NCBI GenBank assembly: GCA_900105225.1
Contig: LT629764.1
Coordinates: forward strand, 1,727,501 to 1,791,500
Direction of reading: 5' to 3'
DNA from: Paenibacillaceae bacterium GAS479
GTDB lineage: Bacteria > Bacillota > Bacilli > Paenibacillales > Paenibacillaceae
Length of the DNA stretch: 64,000 bases
Part shown: piece by piece, positions 1 to 7,197 of the stretch
Layout of the letters: each line of letters starts with the position of its first letter
How positions within the stretch are numbered: the first letter of the stretch is position 1
The notes under the pieces: model-generated
The model's database searches: none
Seen by the model: the letters and a program-made list of their open reading frames with translations, nothing else
What the model was told of the DNA's origin: nothing
Made by a program: the position numbers and the translations under genes

Positions 1-233
1 ACGTTTTCCCGGACCGCTTTGGCGATCTGGCGAGAGGAGTAAATCCGCTGTGTGTAAGCGTAAATGATAACTTTGGTGAGCATTTTAGGGTGGTAGCTGT
101 CTCGACCTCCGCCTGGGTAAGCCTCCTTAAAGGTTTTGTCGTCCAGGCGATTGACCGTCTCGTTGACAACACGAACGAGGTGATGAGGAGGAATGTCGTC
201 CTCCAAGTCCATTGGCAGATGAAGTTGGTCCAT
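1..233 (-). CDS. IS1182-family transposase, N-terminal part (runs off window start)
   Basis: Reading leftward from an ATG at 233, the protein begins MDQLHLPMDLEDDIP and continues through VRVVNETVNRLDD and GGGRDSYHPKML to the window edge, 77 codons. This is the conserved N-terminal domain of IS1182-type DDE transposases, which binds the element's ends; the catalytic part lies outside the window. The family normally moves by cut-and-paste with inverted repeats at the ends. The element's upstream end probably lies near 334-376, where a GGGGCTGTCCC-type sequence occurs. Whether the gene is intact cannot be judged. No frameshift is seen in the visible part. Confidence 0.85.
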   Translation of the reverse strand, partial: MDQLHLPMDLEDDIPPHHLVRVVNETVNRLDDKTFKEAYPGGGRDSYHPKMLTKVIIYAYTQRIYSSRQIAKAVREN

Positions 234-333
234 GGTATATTGGATGTACAAAGAAACCGTTCCTTTCGTAAATGGTGGGTCGTACTTCCATTTTACCAAG
301 AAACGGTTTCTTTTTGTTTTACAATTTAGAGAA

Positions 334-376
334 GGGGCGTCCTTAGTCATCTAGCGATGACTTTTGGGACAGCCCC
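334..376. repeat. Probable IS1182 terminal inverted repeat / hairpin
   Basis: Read on the minus strand this starts GGGGCTGTCCCAAAAGTCAT, then a short loop, then ATGACT and a degenerate GGACGCCCC arm. It sits just upstream of the transposase and is a plausible element end. The same AGTCAT...ATGACT core with GGGACAGCC flank recurs at 11166-11204 and 18968-19007. Inside it, 250-312 is another inverted repeat (AAACCGTT/AACGGTTT) ahead of a T-run, which would block transcription between the element and its surroundings. Confidence 0.55.
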
Positions 377-424
377 ATCGTTCTGATATATTAGATTTGC
401 ACCGGTTAGATCTATCGGGATGCG

Positions 425-1186
425 CTACTCCCGGCGCTCGATACGCAGCGGCAGCACATCTGCCGGCGGGGCCGCCGAACCAAGCACCAACATCGTGTTA
501 CGGAAGCTGCCTTCATACCGAAAAACATCCCCGATCAGCGGGCTGCGCACTCTGACTTCAATGCGGAAGCGCTCCAGCGCTTCGTCATACCATTCATGCA
601 CATCAGCCCGGCCCGTGAACGAATCGGGAAAACGAAATCCCAGCCACCCTTCATAAAATCGCTGGGAGCCCGAGCGGATACGAATACCACCTTCCGACGA
701 AGGTTCGGCCTTGATATCGACCGCCAGATGCTGCCTGTTTCCAAGGTAATCAACGATGCAGCCGCGATCGCGGCTGTAGATCATCGTAGCGTCGAAGCGA
801 CGTACCCGTTGCGGGAACTGGAATTTGCGGACCCAAGTGACCGTTTCTCGGCCGACAGTGTCCCGGTAAGCGTAGTTTTCGATGGAAAAAGGAATCTCTG
901 TCCCGCTCTCTGGGAACATGATATTGCGATACGTTCCTATCTGAAGTGGCAACGCAGCAAGCTTGCTGTACCAGATCGAATGCATGATTCCCTCGCCTCT
1001 AGCGGCGAGACCGGAACCGCTGTGGAGCGAGAATCTTTCGCGGATAAGCGGGTGCAGCTCCCTAAAGCGTGGTCCAAGAGCTTTTTCATAAATGGATTGC
1101 TGATTCAACAACCGAAGCGACGAACTCCGAAGGGACGGGACTTGAACGGGTTTTATGGCTGGAGTACTGATAAAGAGGCTTGGCAT
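425..1186 (-). CDS. DUF4166 domain protein
   Basis: A 253-residue protein whose start ATG at 1186 follows AGGAG by 7 nt. Residues 32-50 (YEKALGPRFRELHP) and the following beta-rich stretch match the DUF4166 family, found in many Bacillales alone or fused to a membrane or Rossmann domain. There is no signal peptide or membrane segment, so it is probably cytosolic. It is the last gene of a minus-strand operon with the DoxX-like and DCC genes upstream, 37 nt apart. Members commonly travel with DoxX-like/SRPBCC proteins, which supports a joint envelope-related or redox role, but the biochemical function of the family is not known. Confidence 0.75.
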   Translation of the reverse strand: MPSLFISTPAIKPVQVPSLRSSSLRLLNQQSIYEKALGPRFRELHPLIRERFSLHSGSGLAARGEGIMHSIWYSKLAALPLQIGTYRNIMFPESGTEIPFSIENYAYRDTVGRETVTWVRKFQFPQRVRRFDATMIYSRDRGCIVDYLGNRQHLAVDIKAEPSSEGGIRIRSGSQRFYEGWLGFRFPDSFTGRADVHEWYDEALERFRIEVRVRSPLIGDVFRYEGSFRNTMLVLGSAAPPADVLPLRIERRE

Positions 1187-1223
1187 ATAAATTCTCCTCT
1201 CGAGTTAAAAAGGATCATTTGAA

Positions 1224-2165
1224 TTATTGTAAAGTCCGGCGCGGGGTTGGCACTCTGTGGCAACGGCCCGCCTGAGGAGCAAAGGGCTGTGCCAGCAAAC
1301 AGACAGCCGTCAGCCCGAGCATTGGAACCGTAAGCGTCAAAGCATTGAACGGCTCCGCAAGCTGCTCCGGGCTGGAGATAACAGCCCCGGCAACCAGCAG
1401 CATAAGCATCAGTCCTTGAAAGCGAATCAACATGGTAGAGCGGAAAAGAAGTAAGGAGACGCCGAGTGCTGCCTCCAGCAGGCCTAATCCTGTAAGAGCG
1501 AAGGTCGAGCCCTCAGCGGAGAAGCCGAGGTTAGCAAGCAGCTCCAGTTCCGTGCGGGATGGTAGAAACAGCTTCGGCACCAGGCCTTCGTAAAGCCATA
1601 AGCCAGAGAGTAGCAGTAGCGAAATTGCATTCAGTAGCGCCATGCGCAGCGTTAGCTCTGGGGACCAGCCTTTTTCCAGCCAAAGGCGAAGACGATCGAA
1701 GCTCCAAGCAGTTGCCCAGCCCATCAGCGGCCGAAATACAGCTCGATCCAACAGCGATCCTGCAATGCCGAATCGGTTGGTATAGGTGTAGCGAGTCAAA
1801 AACCGGATTCCATCATCATCGGATGGCTCATAACGCCAAAACCCGGCTCCGCTGCGAATTAGCGAAATGGGCTGCGAAGAGGCAAATTGAAGGGCGGAAA
1901 CCTTGCATCCGTTTGGCTCCTCGTGATCACGGGTGGCCCCGCTACCGCTGATAGACAATCCAAAGCCAATCCGCGTTGTATAGTGAAAGCGCTGGACCTC
2001 CCCTTCTTTTCGGGGCAAATAACGGATGGAGCTGAATCGCAAATCCCAGCGCTCATGCAGCTCCGGCTGCTGGGTATGGAGCCATAGCTGTTCCATGGAG
2101 CAGCGCATAGATTGCTCTACGTAGATAGGTTTGGGGCGGCGTGTACTGATCGTCATTTTCGCCAC
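1224..2165 (-). CDS. SRPBCC-DoxX-like membrane protein
   Basis: 313 residues in two parts. Residues 15-165 look like an SRPBCC (START-like) hydrophobic-ligand-binding domain, beginning YVEQSMRCSMEQLW and containing RWDLRFSSIRYLP. Residues 170-300 form four hydrophobic helices with the DoxX-like pattern, for example ALLNAISLLLLSGLWL. The GTG start at 2165 follows AAAGGTAGGCG; an ATG three codons on is an alternative. The start lies inside the end of the DCC gene (13-nt overlap), so translation is probably coupled. DoxX-type proteins act with thiol or quinone redox enzymes in some systems, which fits the DCC neighbour. The ligand and reaction cannot be inferred. Confidence 0.75.
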   Translation of the reverse strand: MAKMTISTRRPKPIYVEQSMRCSMEQLWLHTQQPELHERWDLRFSSIRYLPRKEGEVQRFHYTTRIGFGLSISGSGATRDHEEPNGCKVSALQFASSQPISLIRSGAGFWRYEPSDDDGIRFLTRYTYTNRFGIAGSLLDRAVFRPLMGWATAWSFDRLRLWLEKGWSPELTLRMALLNAISLLLLSGLWLYEGLVPKLFLPSRTELELLANLGFSAEGSTFALTGLGLLEAALGVSLLLFRSTMLIRFQGLMLMLLVAGAVISSPEQLAEPFNALTLTVPMLGLTAVCLLAQPFAPQAGRCHRVPTPRRTLQ

Positions 2166-2665
2166 CGCCTACCTTTGTTATCCTCTAGCTCATGCGCCGC
2201 TAACACTTCCTGTTGCTGCCAAAACTCTCTCGTTGCCTGTTCGCCGTCGAGGACGCGTTCCTGAAGCAATCGAGCATCTGCTATACGGCAGCTGTGTCCC
2301 TCATTTGCTGAGGTGGGAACTAGCTTATGGCGCCAGGCTGCGATAATCTTATAGACTGCGTCTCGCAGCTTTCGCGGCACGATTTTAAGCGCGCGCAGCA
2401 GAGGCCAGCCTCCTTGCAGCTCCCCCATCAGTTCAAGCGCAGCAGAGGAACGAGTGTAAATTCGGCCGTTTTTCAACAGTACAAAGGTGTCCCGGCGATC
2501 CGGGTCCAAACCGCTTTTCCTCAACAGCAACTGTCCTTCCTCCGACTGTAGGGCGGCAAAACGAAGCTGCATTTTCGGGTCCCGCCGCGCCGCAAAACGA
2601 GTCAGCCCGCTGCATAACGCACAAGTTCCGTCTACTAATGCCACGGCTTTTATGGATTGGTTCAT
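2153..2665 (-). CDS. DCC-family thiol-disulfide oxidoreductase-like protein (DUF393)
   Basis: 170 residues. The N-terminus has the family signature DGTCALCS (residues 12-19), the DxxCxxC motif that names the DCC family and is thought to be a thioredoxin-like redox site. Hydrophobic and arginine-rich segments follow (VLLKNGRIYTRSSAAL), typical of the family; length is slightly above the usual 130-150 because of a charged C-terminal tail. The ATG at 2665 has an AGGAG 10 nt upstream. It is the first gene of a three-gene operon with the SRPBCC-DoxX and DUF4166 genes. Redox activity is inferred from the motif only. Confidence 0.82.
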   Translation of the reverse strand: MNQSIKAVALVDGTCALCSGLTRFAARRDPKMQLRFAALQSEEGQLLLRKSGLDPDRRDTFVLLKNGRIYTRSSAALELMGELQGGWPLLRALKIVPRKLRDAVYKIIAAWRHKLVPTSANEGHSCRIADARLLQERVLDGEQATREFWQQQEVLAAHELEDNKGRRWRK

Positions 2666-2787
2666 GGAAGATCAACTCCTGTCGGCTTGGGTGCTCCGAG
2701 GTACTCTAAGATACTCGAAGTTGCTCCAGGCCTTTGTTCTGCTTTCATCGTAACTCCGGAAGACGCTTAGCGGCAGGCCCCTTTTTT

Positions 2788-2817
2788 GTAGGCCTGGAAA
2801 CGCCAAAAAAGGCCTAC
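2788..2817. repeat. GTAGGCCT inverted repeat upstream of the DCC operon
   Basis: GTAGGCCT and its exact complement AGGCCTAC are separated by 14 nt. A second possible pairing uses the neighbouring T-run and A-run (CCTTTTTTG with CAAAAAAGG), so two mutually exclusive hairpins can be drawn. It lies between the tandem repeat array and the operon start at 2665 and may be a terminator for transcription coming from the right, or part of a leader. Confidence 0.4.
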
Positions 2818-2907
2818 GTGTTGTAGACCTAACAGGGTCGGGAACGGGATGATGAAGCTTTCATCCGGGATGTGGGGTAAGCCTTAGGTGGATGCGAGCC
2901 GTCTTGC

Positions 2908-3927
2908 AAGTAACTTCGACTACTTGCTTTGCTCGTCGAAGCCGCTTTTGACGCGCTCAAGTAACTTTGACTACTTGCTTTACTCGTCGGGGCCACTTTT
3001 GACGCGCTCAAGTAACTTCGACTACTTGCTTGGCTCGTCGGGGCCGCTTTTGACGCGCTCAAGTAACTTCGACTACTTGCTTTGCTCGTCGGGGCCGCTT
3101 TTGACGCGCTCAAGTAACTTCGACTACTTGCTTGGCTCGTCGGGGCCACTTTTGACGCGCTCAAGTAACTTTGACTACTTGCTTTGCTCGTCGGGGCCAC
3201 TTTTGACGCACTCAAGTAACTTCGACTACTTGCTTGGCTCGTCGGAGCCACTTTTGACGCACTCAAGTAACTTTGACTACTTGCTTGGCTGGTCTGGGCC
3301 GCTTTTGACGCACTCAAGTAACTTCGACTACTTGCTTGGCTCGTCGGGGCCACTTTTGACGCGCTCAAGTAACTTTGACTACTTGCTTTGCTCGTCGCAG
3401 CCACTTTTGACGCACTCAAGTAACTTCGACTACTTGCTTTGCTCGTTGGGGCCGCTTTTGACGCACTCAAGTAACTTCGACTACTTGCTTTACTTGTCGG
3501 GGCCACTTTTGACGCGCTCAAGTAACTTCGACTACTTGCTTTGCTCGTCGGGGCCACTTTTGACGCGCTCAAGTAACTTCGACTACTTGCTTGGCTCGTC
3601 GGGGCCACTTTTGACGCGCTCAAGTAACTTTGACTACTTGCTTTGCTCGTCGCAGCCACTTTTGACGCACTCAAGTAACTTCGACTACTTGCTTGGCTCG
3701 TCGGGGCCACTTTTGACGCGCTCAAGTAACTTTGACTACTTGCTTTGCTCGTCGCAGCCACTTTTGACGCACTCAAGTAACTTCGACTACTTGCTTTGCT
3801 CGTTGGGGCCGCTTTTGACGCACTCAAGTAGCTTCGACTACTTGCTTTGCTCGTCGGAGCCACTTTTGACGCACTCAAGTAACTTTGACTACTTGCTTGG
3901 CTGGTCTGGGCCGCTTTTGACGCACTC
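2908..3927. repeat. Twenty-copy 51-bp tandem repeat array
   Basis: Twenty head-to-tail units of exactly 51 bp fill the space between the response regulator stop and the DCC operon. Each starts with CAAGTAACTTCGACTACTTG, whose outer CAAGTA/TACTTG arms are complementary, followed by CTTTGCTCGTCGGGGCCAC and TTTTGACGCGCT. Variation is concentrated at a few sites (TGC/GGC/TAC, GGG/GAG/CAG/AAG, CGC/CAC). Units 7-8 match 19-20 and units 9-11 match 16-18, showing block duplication. Because 51 is divisible by 3, several frames stay open on both strands; I do not consider any of them a gene. No unique spacers are present, so it is not a CRISPR array. Confidence 0.95.
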
Positions 3928-3930
3928 AAA

Positions 3931-4974
3931 TTAGGATTTCCCATCTCCCTTAACATCTCCACTATGCCCCGCCTCACTGTCCGTATCACCGCGCCGAACC
4001 TGGCGTACCGCTTCCCGACTGCTGCGAGCGCCGAGCTTTTTGAGGATGCGGTTCACTTGGTTTTTGAGCGTGCTTTCGCTTTTGAATAAGCGACGGCCGA
4101 TCTCTGGCTGGGTGCGTCCTTCCTCGATCAGCTCGAACACTTCGCGCTCCGCAGCGGTTAGCGGCTGGAGCTTCTCCTCCCGTTTCAGCCGGCGAAATTC
4201 TTTGAGCAACGCCTGCATCGGCGCCGGCTGGTGCACTGCCATACGAATCGCCGTGGGGAGGTCGGCATAGCGGCTTTTTTCCACATAGCTGACCGCTCCC
4301 GCGCTAAAAGATCTCGTCATCGCCTTCTCTTCCCCAACGGAAGTCAGCATAATGACTGGAACCTCCCGGATTTCCAGAAGGTCAGCCGCCGTTGCGATGC
4401 CGTCCTGCACACCATCACCAAGCTGAATGTCCATCAACACTACGTCATATTCCAGCGACCGAGCTGCTGCCAGTGCCTGCTCCGGTCCAGGTGCCCACCC
4501 GGCGACCAGCAAATCGGGCTCCACATCAAGATAGAGGCTTAATGAGCGAACCCACTCTGGATCATCCTCAACGACGAGCACACGGATCGGGGAAAGGTTC
4601 GATTGCAGGGTGTTAGACGAGTTATGTTGTAAAGGCAATCCAGGTGTTCCATGTTCTCGTTTCTCTCCGATTGTTTTGTGTTCTCGGTGCTCCCTGGACG
4701 TTCCTGGTTCTCGGTGCTCTCCCGTTGTTCCGTGTTCCTGTTGTTTCCCGTTTGCTCCGTGTTCTCCGTACTCTCCATGCTCTTTGTACCCAGTTTGCTC
4801 CCCATGTTCTCGTTGTTTCCCGCCTGCTCCATGCTCCCCGTGCTCTTTATGCCCAGCTTGCTCCCCATGCTCTCCGTGTTCTCCATTTCCCCAGTGTTCC
4901 CTAGGCACTCCATGTTCCCCGAGCTCTCCGTCCCCGCCTCTAGCACCGATCTCCCTTGCGCTATCCTTCATCAT
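3931..4974 (-). CDS. NarL/LuxR-type response regulator with repetitive N-terminal extension
   Basis: 347 residues. Residues 1-128 are a low-complexity Gly/Glu/His stretch built on GEHGEHGEQ and KEHGEHG motifs. A receiver domain follows (about 129-250; acidic EDD at 136-138, phospho-acceptor D182 in VVLMDIQLGDG, T/S and K positions at VIMLTS and VEKS). A LuxR-type helix-turn-helix ends the protein (about 274-325, LTAAEREVFELIEEG). The start is fixed by AGGAGG before ATG 4974, and the ATG overlaps the kinase stop (ATGA), so kinase and regulator are co-translated. Ordinary regulators of this family are about 210-230 residues; the extension is real reading frame but unlike anything typical. Its stop lies 4 bp from the 51-bp repeat array. 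Target genes are unknown. Confidence 0.88.
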   Translation of the reverse strand: MMKDSAREIGARGGDGELGEHGVPREHWGNGEHGEHGEQAGHKEHGEHGAGGKQREHGEQTGYKEHGEYGEHGANGKQQEHGTTGEHREPGTSREHREHKTIGEKREHGTPGLPLQHNSSNTLQSNLSPIRVLVVEDDPEWVRSLSLYLDVEPDLLVAGWAPGPEQALAAARSLEYDVVLMDIQLGDGVQDGIATAADLLEIREVPVIMLTSVGEEKAMTRSFSAGAVSYVEKSRYADLPTAIRMAVHQPAPMQALLKEFRRLKREEKLQPLTAAEREVFELIEEGRTQPEIGRRLFKSESTLKNQVNRILKKLGARSSREAVRQVRRGDTDSEAGHSGDVKGDGKS

Positions 4975-6470
4975 CGTTCCTCCTCTCCTACCAATGACCC
5001 GACCGCTATCAGCTTGTGAACTGGCAGCAGCAGTTCGGCCTGCGTGCCTCCACCTTCCCGGGGCGCTAGCTTAATTTTACCTCCAGCCATCCGCATCGCC
5101 TGATGAGCATAGGACAAACCGATGCCGTAGTTGAGCCTTCCGCTTTTGGTACTGAAAAAAGGATCAAATACATGCGGAAGCCGATCCGCCGAAATGCCGA
5201 TCCCCGTATCCAACACTCGGATGACCGCATGCCGCGGCCCTCGGAAAACCTCCAGTAACACCTGCCCATCTGACGGTGTCGCTTCTATGGCATTGGTCAG
5301 AACATTGACAAGTGTCTCCTCCAAATGAAACGCATCCGCAGCCAGCCACTCCGGGCATTCCGCCAGTTCCAGCTGCAGCCGGACACCTCGCGCCTCAGCC
5401 AGCGGCTTGCTCCGCTCCATTACCCGCTGCAGCAATTCCGGCAATCGCAGCGGCTCCTCCCGCCAACTGATTTCCTTCATCTGCGACTGGATGCGGTCAA
5501 CCGTTTCCAGCATTCGCCCGGTCGAGCGGGCGATCTGCTCCAGTTGCTCCTCAGCAGCTTCATGCACAGCCGCTTGCGACATCGTTTTCCCTGGAAACTC
5601 GACAGCTTCATGCGCAGCTACTCGAGACATTGGCTTCTCTAAAAGCTCGGCAGTTTCATGCGCTACCGCTGGCGATACCCGCTTTCCTGGAAACCCAGGC
5701 GCTTCACGCGCCGATTCCAGCCGATCCAACTGCCGCCGGAGAAGGTCGGAGGCGAGACTGATTTTGCCGATTTCATTTTTGAGAGAATGATTCAGCATCG
5801 ATGCCCCCATACTCGCCGTCCGAATTGCGCTCTCCAGAGGATCTCGCTCAAGCTTCAGCCGAATGCCCAGCACGCCATATAGGAACAACCCGACAACCGC
5901 CGCCCCCATCGAGAAAAAGATGAAGAATGATACATAGCGAAAAAAATCAAACTCCGGCGACAACGTCCGCCCAATGTTGAACAGAATGAGAACCGCCAGC
6001 AGCGTCGGTACAATAATGACCGCCATGATCAGGCGAGAGCGCCGTTTATACCTGTCCTGCTCCCGCTTCAATGAGAGAATTAAACTCGCACAAGCTCCAA
6101 TATAGTATGGAGCCGTCCACAGTAGCAGCAGCATATAATTCGGTTCATGCCCACTCCTCCATGCTTCCATCATTGAAACTACAGGCAGAACAAGCATCCC
6201 GAGCGCAGCCAGCCACCAACTACGGGTTGTACGAAGCAAGCCGCTATAGGCCAGGCAGAACATGAGCGCCGCCCATGGCGTCAAACAAGTATTGAGCAGC
6301 TCCAGCACGGAGGCCGCGTCCGTCCACCCCTTCTGTTCCGCCCATGGCGCGATCCCGCCGATCGAGGCTAACCAAAGAAACGCAGTCGCCCAGCGATTGA
6401 CCGGTTCCTTCGGCCTTCCAAGTAAAGCGGCAAGGCCCGCCAAAAACAACATGAGAAAATAGATGAGCAT
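4971..6470 (-). CDS. Membrane sensor histidine kinase
   Basis: 499 residues. About six to seven hydrophobic helices occupy residues 1-205. The phosphorylated histidine is probably H228 in NHSLKNEIGK. The ATPase domain shows the N box (N393 in LTNAIEAT), G1 box DTGIGI (421-426) and G2 box YGIGLSYA (448-455). Between the H helix and the second dimerisation helix, residues 255-308 hold about three degenerate repeats around GFPGKRVSPAVAHETAE, EKPMSRVAAHEAVE and GKTMSQAAVHEAAE. GGGAGACGAGG precedes the ATG. It is translationally coupled to the downstream response regulator, which is surely its partner. The long multi-helix sensor region suggests an intramembrane or membrane-state signal, but the stimulus is not known. 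Confidence 0.88.
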   Translation of the reverse strand: MLIYFLMLFLAGLAALLGRPKEPVNRWATAFLWLASIGGIAPWAEQKGWTDAASVLELLNTCLTPWAALMFCLAYSGLLRTTRSWWLAALGMLVLPVVSMMEAWRSGHEPNYMLLLLWTAPYYIGACASLILSLKREQDRYKRRSRLIMAVIIVPTLLAVLILFNIGRTLSPEFDFFRYVSFFIFFSMGAAVVGLFLYGVLGIRLKLERDPLESAIRTASMGASMLNHSLKNEIGKISLASDLLRRQLDRLESAREAPGFPGKRVSPAVAHETAELLEKPMSRVAAHEAVEFPGKTMSQAAVHEAAEEQLEQIARSTGRMLETVDRIQSQMKEISWREEPLRLPELLQRVMERSKPLAEARGVRLQLELAECPEWLAADAFHLEETLVNVLTNAIEATPSDGQVLLEVFRGPRHAVIRVLDTGIGISADRLPHVFDPFFSTKSGRLNYGIGLSYAHQAMRMAGGKIKLAPREGGGTQAELLLPVHKLIAVGSLVGEEER

Positions 6471-6577
6471 GGCCTCGTCTCCCTTCTTTTTTTGTAGACT
6501 AAGCTGTTACTAGCCTAAAAGAAAAACCCTAAACAAGTTAGGGTTTGAACTCGGCTTTGGTGGGCAACGCAACTTTT

Positions 6578-6760
6578 TTTGTACGATTTATCGTATAAAA
6601 TTCGGTTTATAGCCGCCTCTTTTCAACACTTTGTGTGATAAAACATACAAAGCCCAGCTTTCGTTGCCTATGCTCAGCCATTTTGTACGATTTATCGTAC
6701 AAAATCCAAAATATCAGCTTGACCCGAATGCATGTTGAGTGAAAAATCATACAAAGTGTG
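6578..6760. repeat. Cluster of TTTTGTACGA-type palindromic hairpins
   Basis: Three or four related inverted repeats. A perfect one spans 6681-6704: TTTTGTACGA, four nucleotides (TTTA), TCGTACAAAA. A near-perfect copy is at 6578-6600. Between them 6629-6652 has CTTTGTGTG/CATACAAAG arms, and 6738-6758 holds a half copy (GTGAAAAATCATACAAAG). They sit upstream of the kinase gene and downstream (in minus orientation) of a transposase remnant. No coding sequence is seen here. They could be a REP-like intergenic repeat family or protein-binding sites. Confidence 0.8.
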
Positions 6761-6803
6761 CATGACCACATCAATACGAGTCTGACTTGGTTACGACTTA
6801 GGC

Positions 6804-7010
6804 CTATTTAAGCCGCAGTTGCCCCAACAAGGCTAAGATAAACGAAGGGAGCAGCTCCAGCTCCAGCTCCAGCTCCATGATCGTCGAAACCACACTGCGC
6901 ATTCGAGCGAATTGCCGGGCGCCTTCCGTCGTTCGAAAACTCCCGGAAACCTTCCGTTTGACAACAGCCAAACACAAGTCTCGCTTCCCTTGGTTTCTCA
7001 CTTTAGAATT
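6804..7010 (-). pseudogene. Fossil C-terminus of an IS66-like transposase
   Basis: A short frame reads NQGKRDLCLAVVKRKVSG, then FRTTEGARQFARMRS. This resembles the C-terminal segment of IS66-type transposases (pattern N-AERDxRMVKxxQKxSGxFR). Only some 65 residues remain, there is no start or catalytic region, and a (AGCTCC)n microsatellite at 6852-6875 has expanded inside it (ELELELE). It is therefore a decayed remnant. Identification by pattern memory only; an unrelated short ORF is possible. Confidence 0.45.
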
Positions 7011-7064
7011 ACTAATATGATTGGGGTCGAATTAGTCCTATAAAGTTTCCCTAAAATAAAATGT

Positions 7065-7102
7065 CCCACCCTATTTTCGCATTGTTAAGAGGCGCGGGTG
7101 GG
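7065..7102 (-). terminator. Terminator downstream of the PRPP synthetase gene
   Basis: CCCACCC and GGGTGGG form a stem with a 24-nt loop. In minus-strand orientation it is followed by ACATTTTATTTT. It lies about 100 bp past the stop of the prs-like gene. Confidence 0.6.
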
Positions 7103-7197
7103 ATCTATTACCATTATTTTATTCCTTCTCTGATCTGATGTCAACGGAGTTTATTCCGTTCACTGCGGCCCCCGGGGCACGCAGACTTCCACAATAT

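Noticed and set aside
596-1222. 208-residue frame opposite the DUF4166 gene
   Set aside because: It is a shadow of a recognised protein on the other strand, with no ribosome site or family resemblance.
2908-3927. CRISPR array
   Set aside because: The units are contiguous and near-identical over their full length; there are no unique spacers and no cas genes in the window.
2829-3989. Long frames of repeat peptides over the 51-bp array, on both strands (SYLSASKVAPTSKAS on minus, SSNFDYLLCSSGPLL on plus)
   Set aside because: The 51-bp period is a multiple of three, so frames stay open automatically. The minus frame starts inside the response regulator gene, and neither has a good ribosome site or recognisable non-repeat sequence.
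4610-5074. Cysteine/proline-rich plus-strand frames (CSPCSLCPACSPCSP type)
   Set aside because: They are antisense to the Gly/Glu/His repeats of the response regulator; the composition is a by-product of that repeat.
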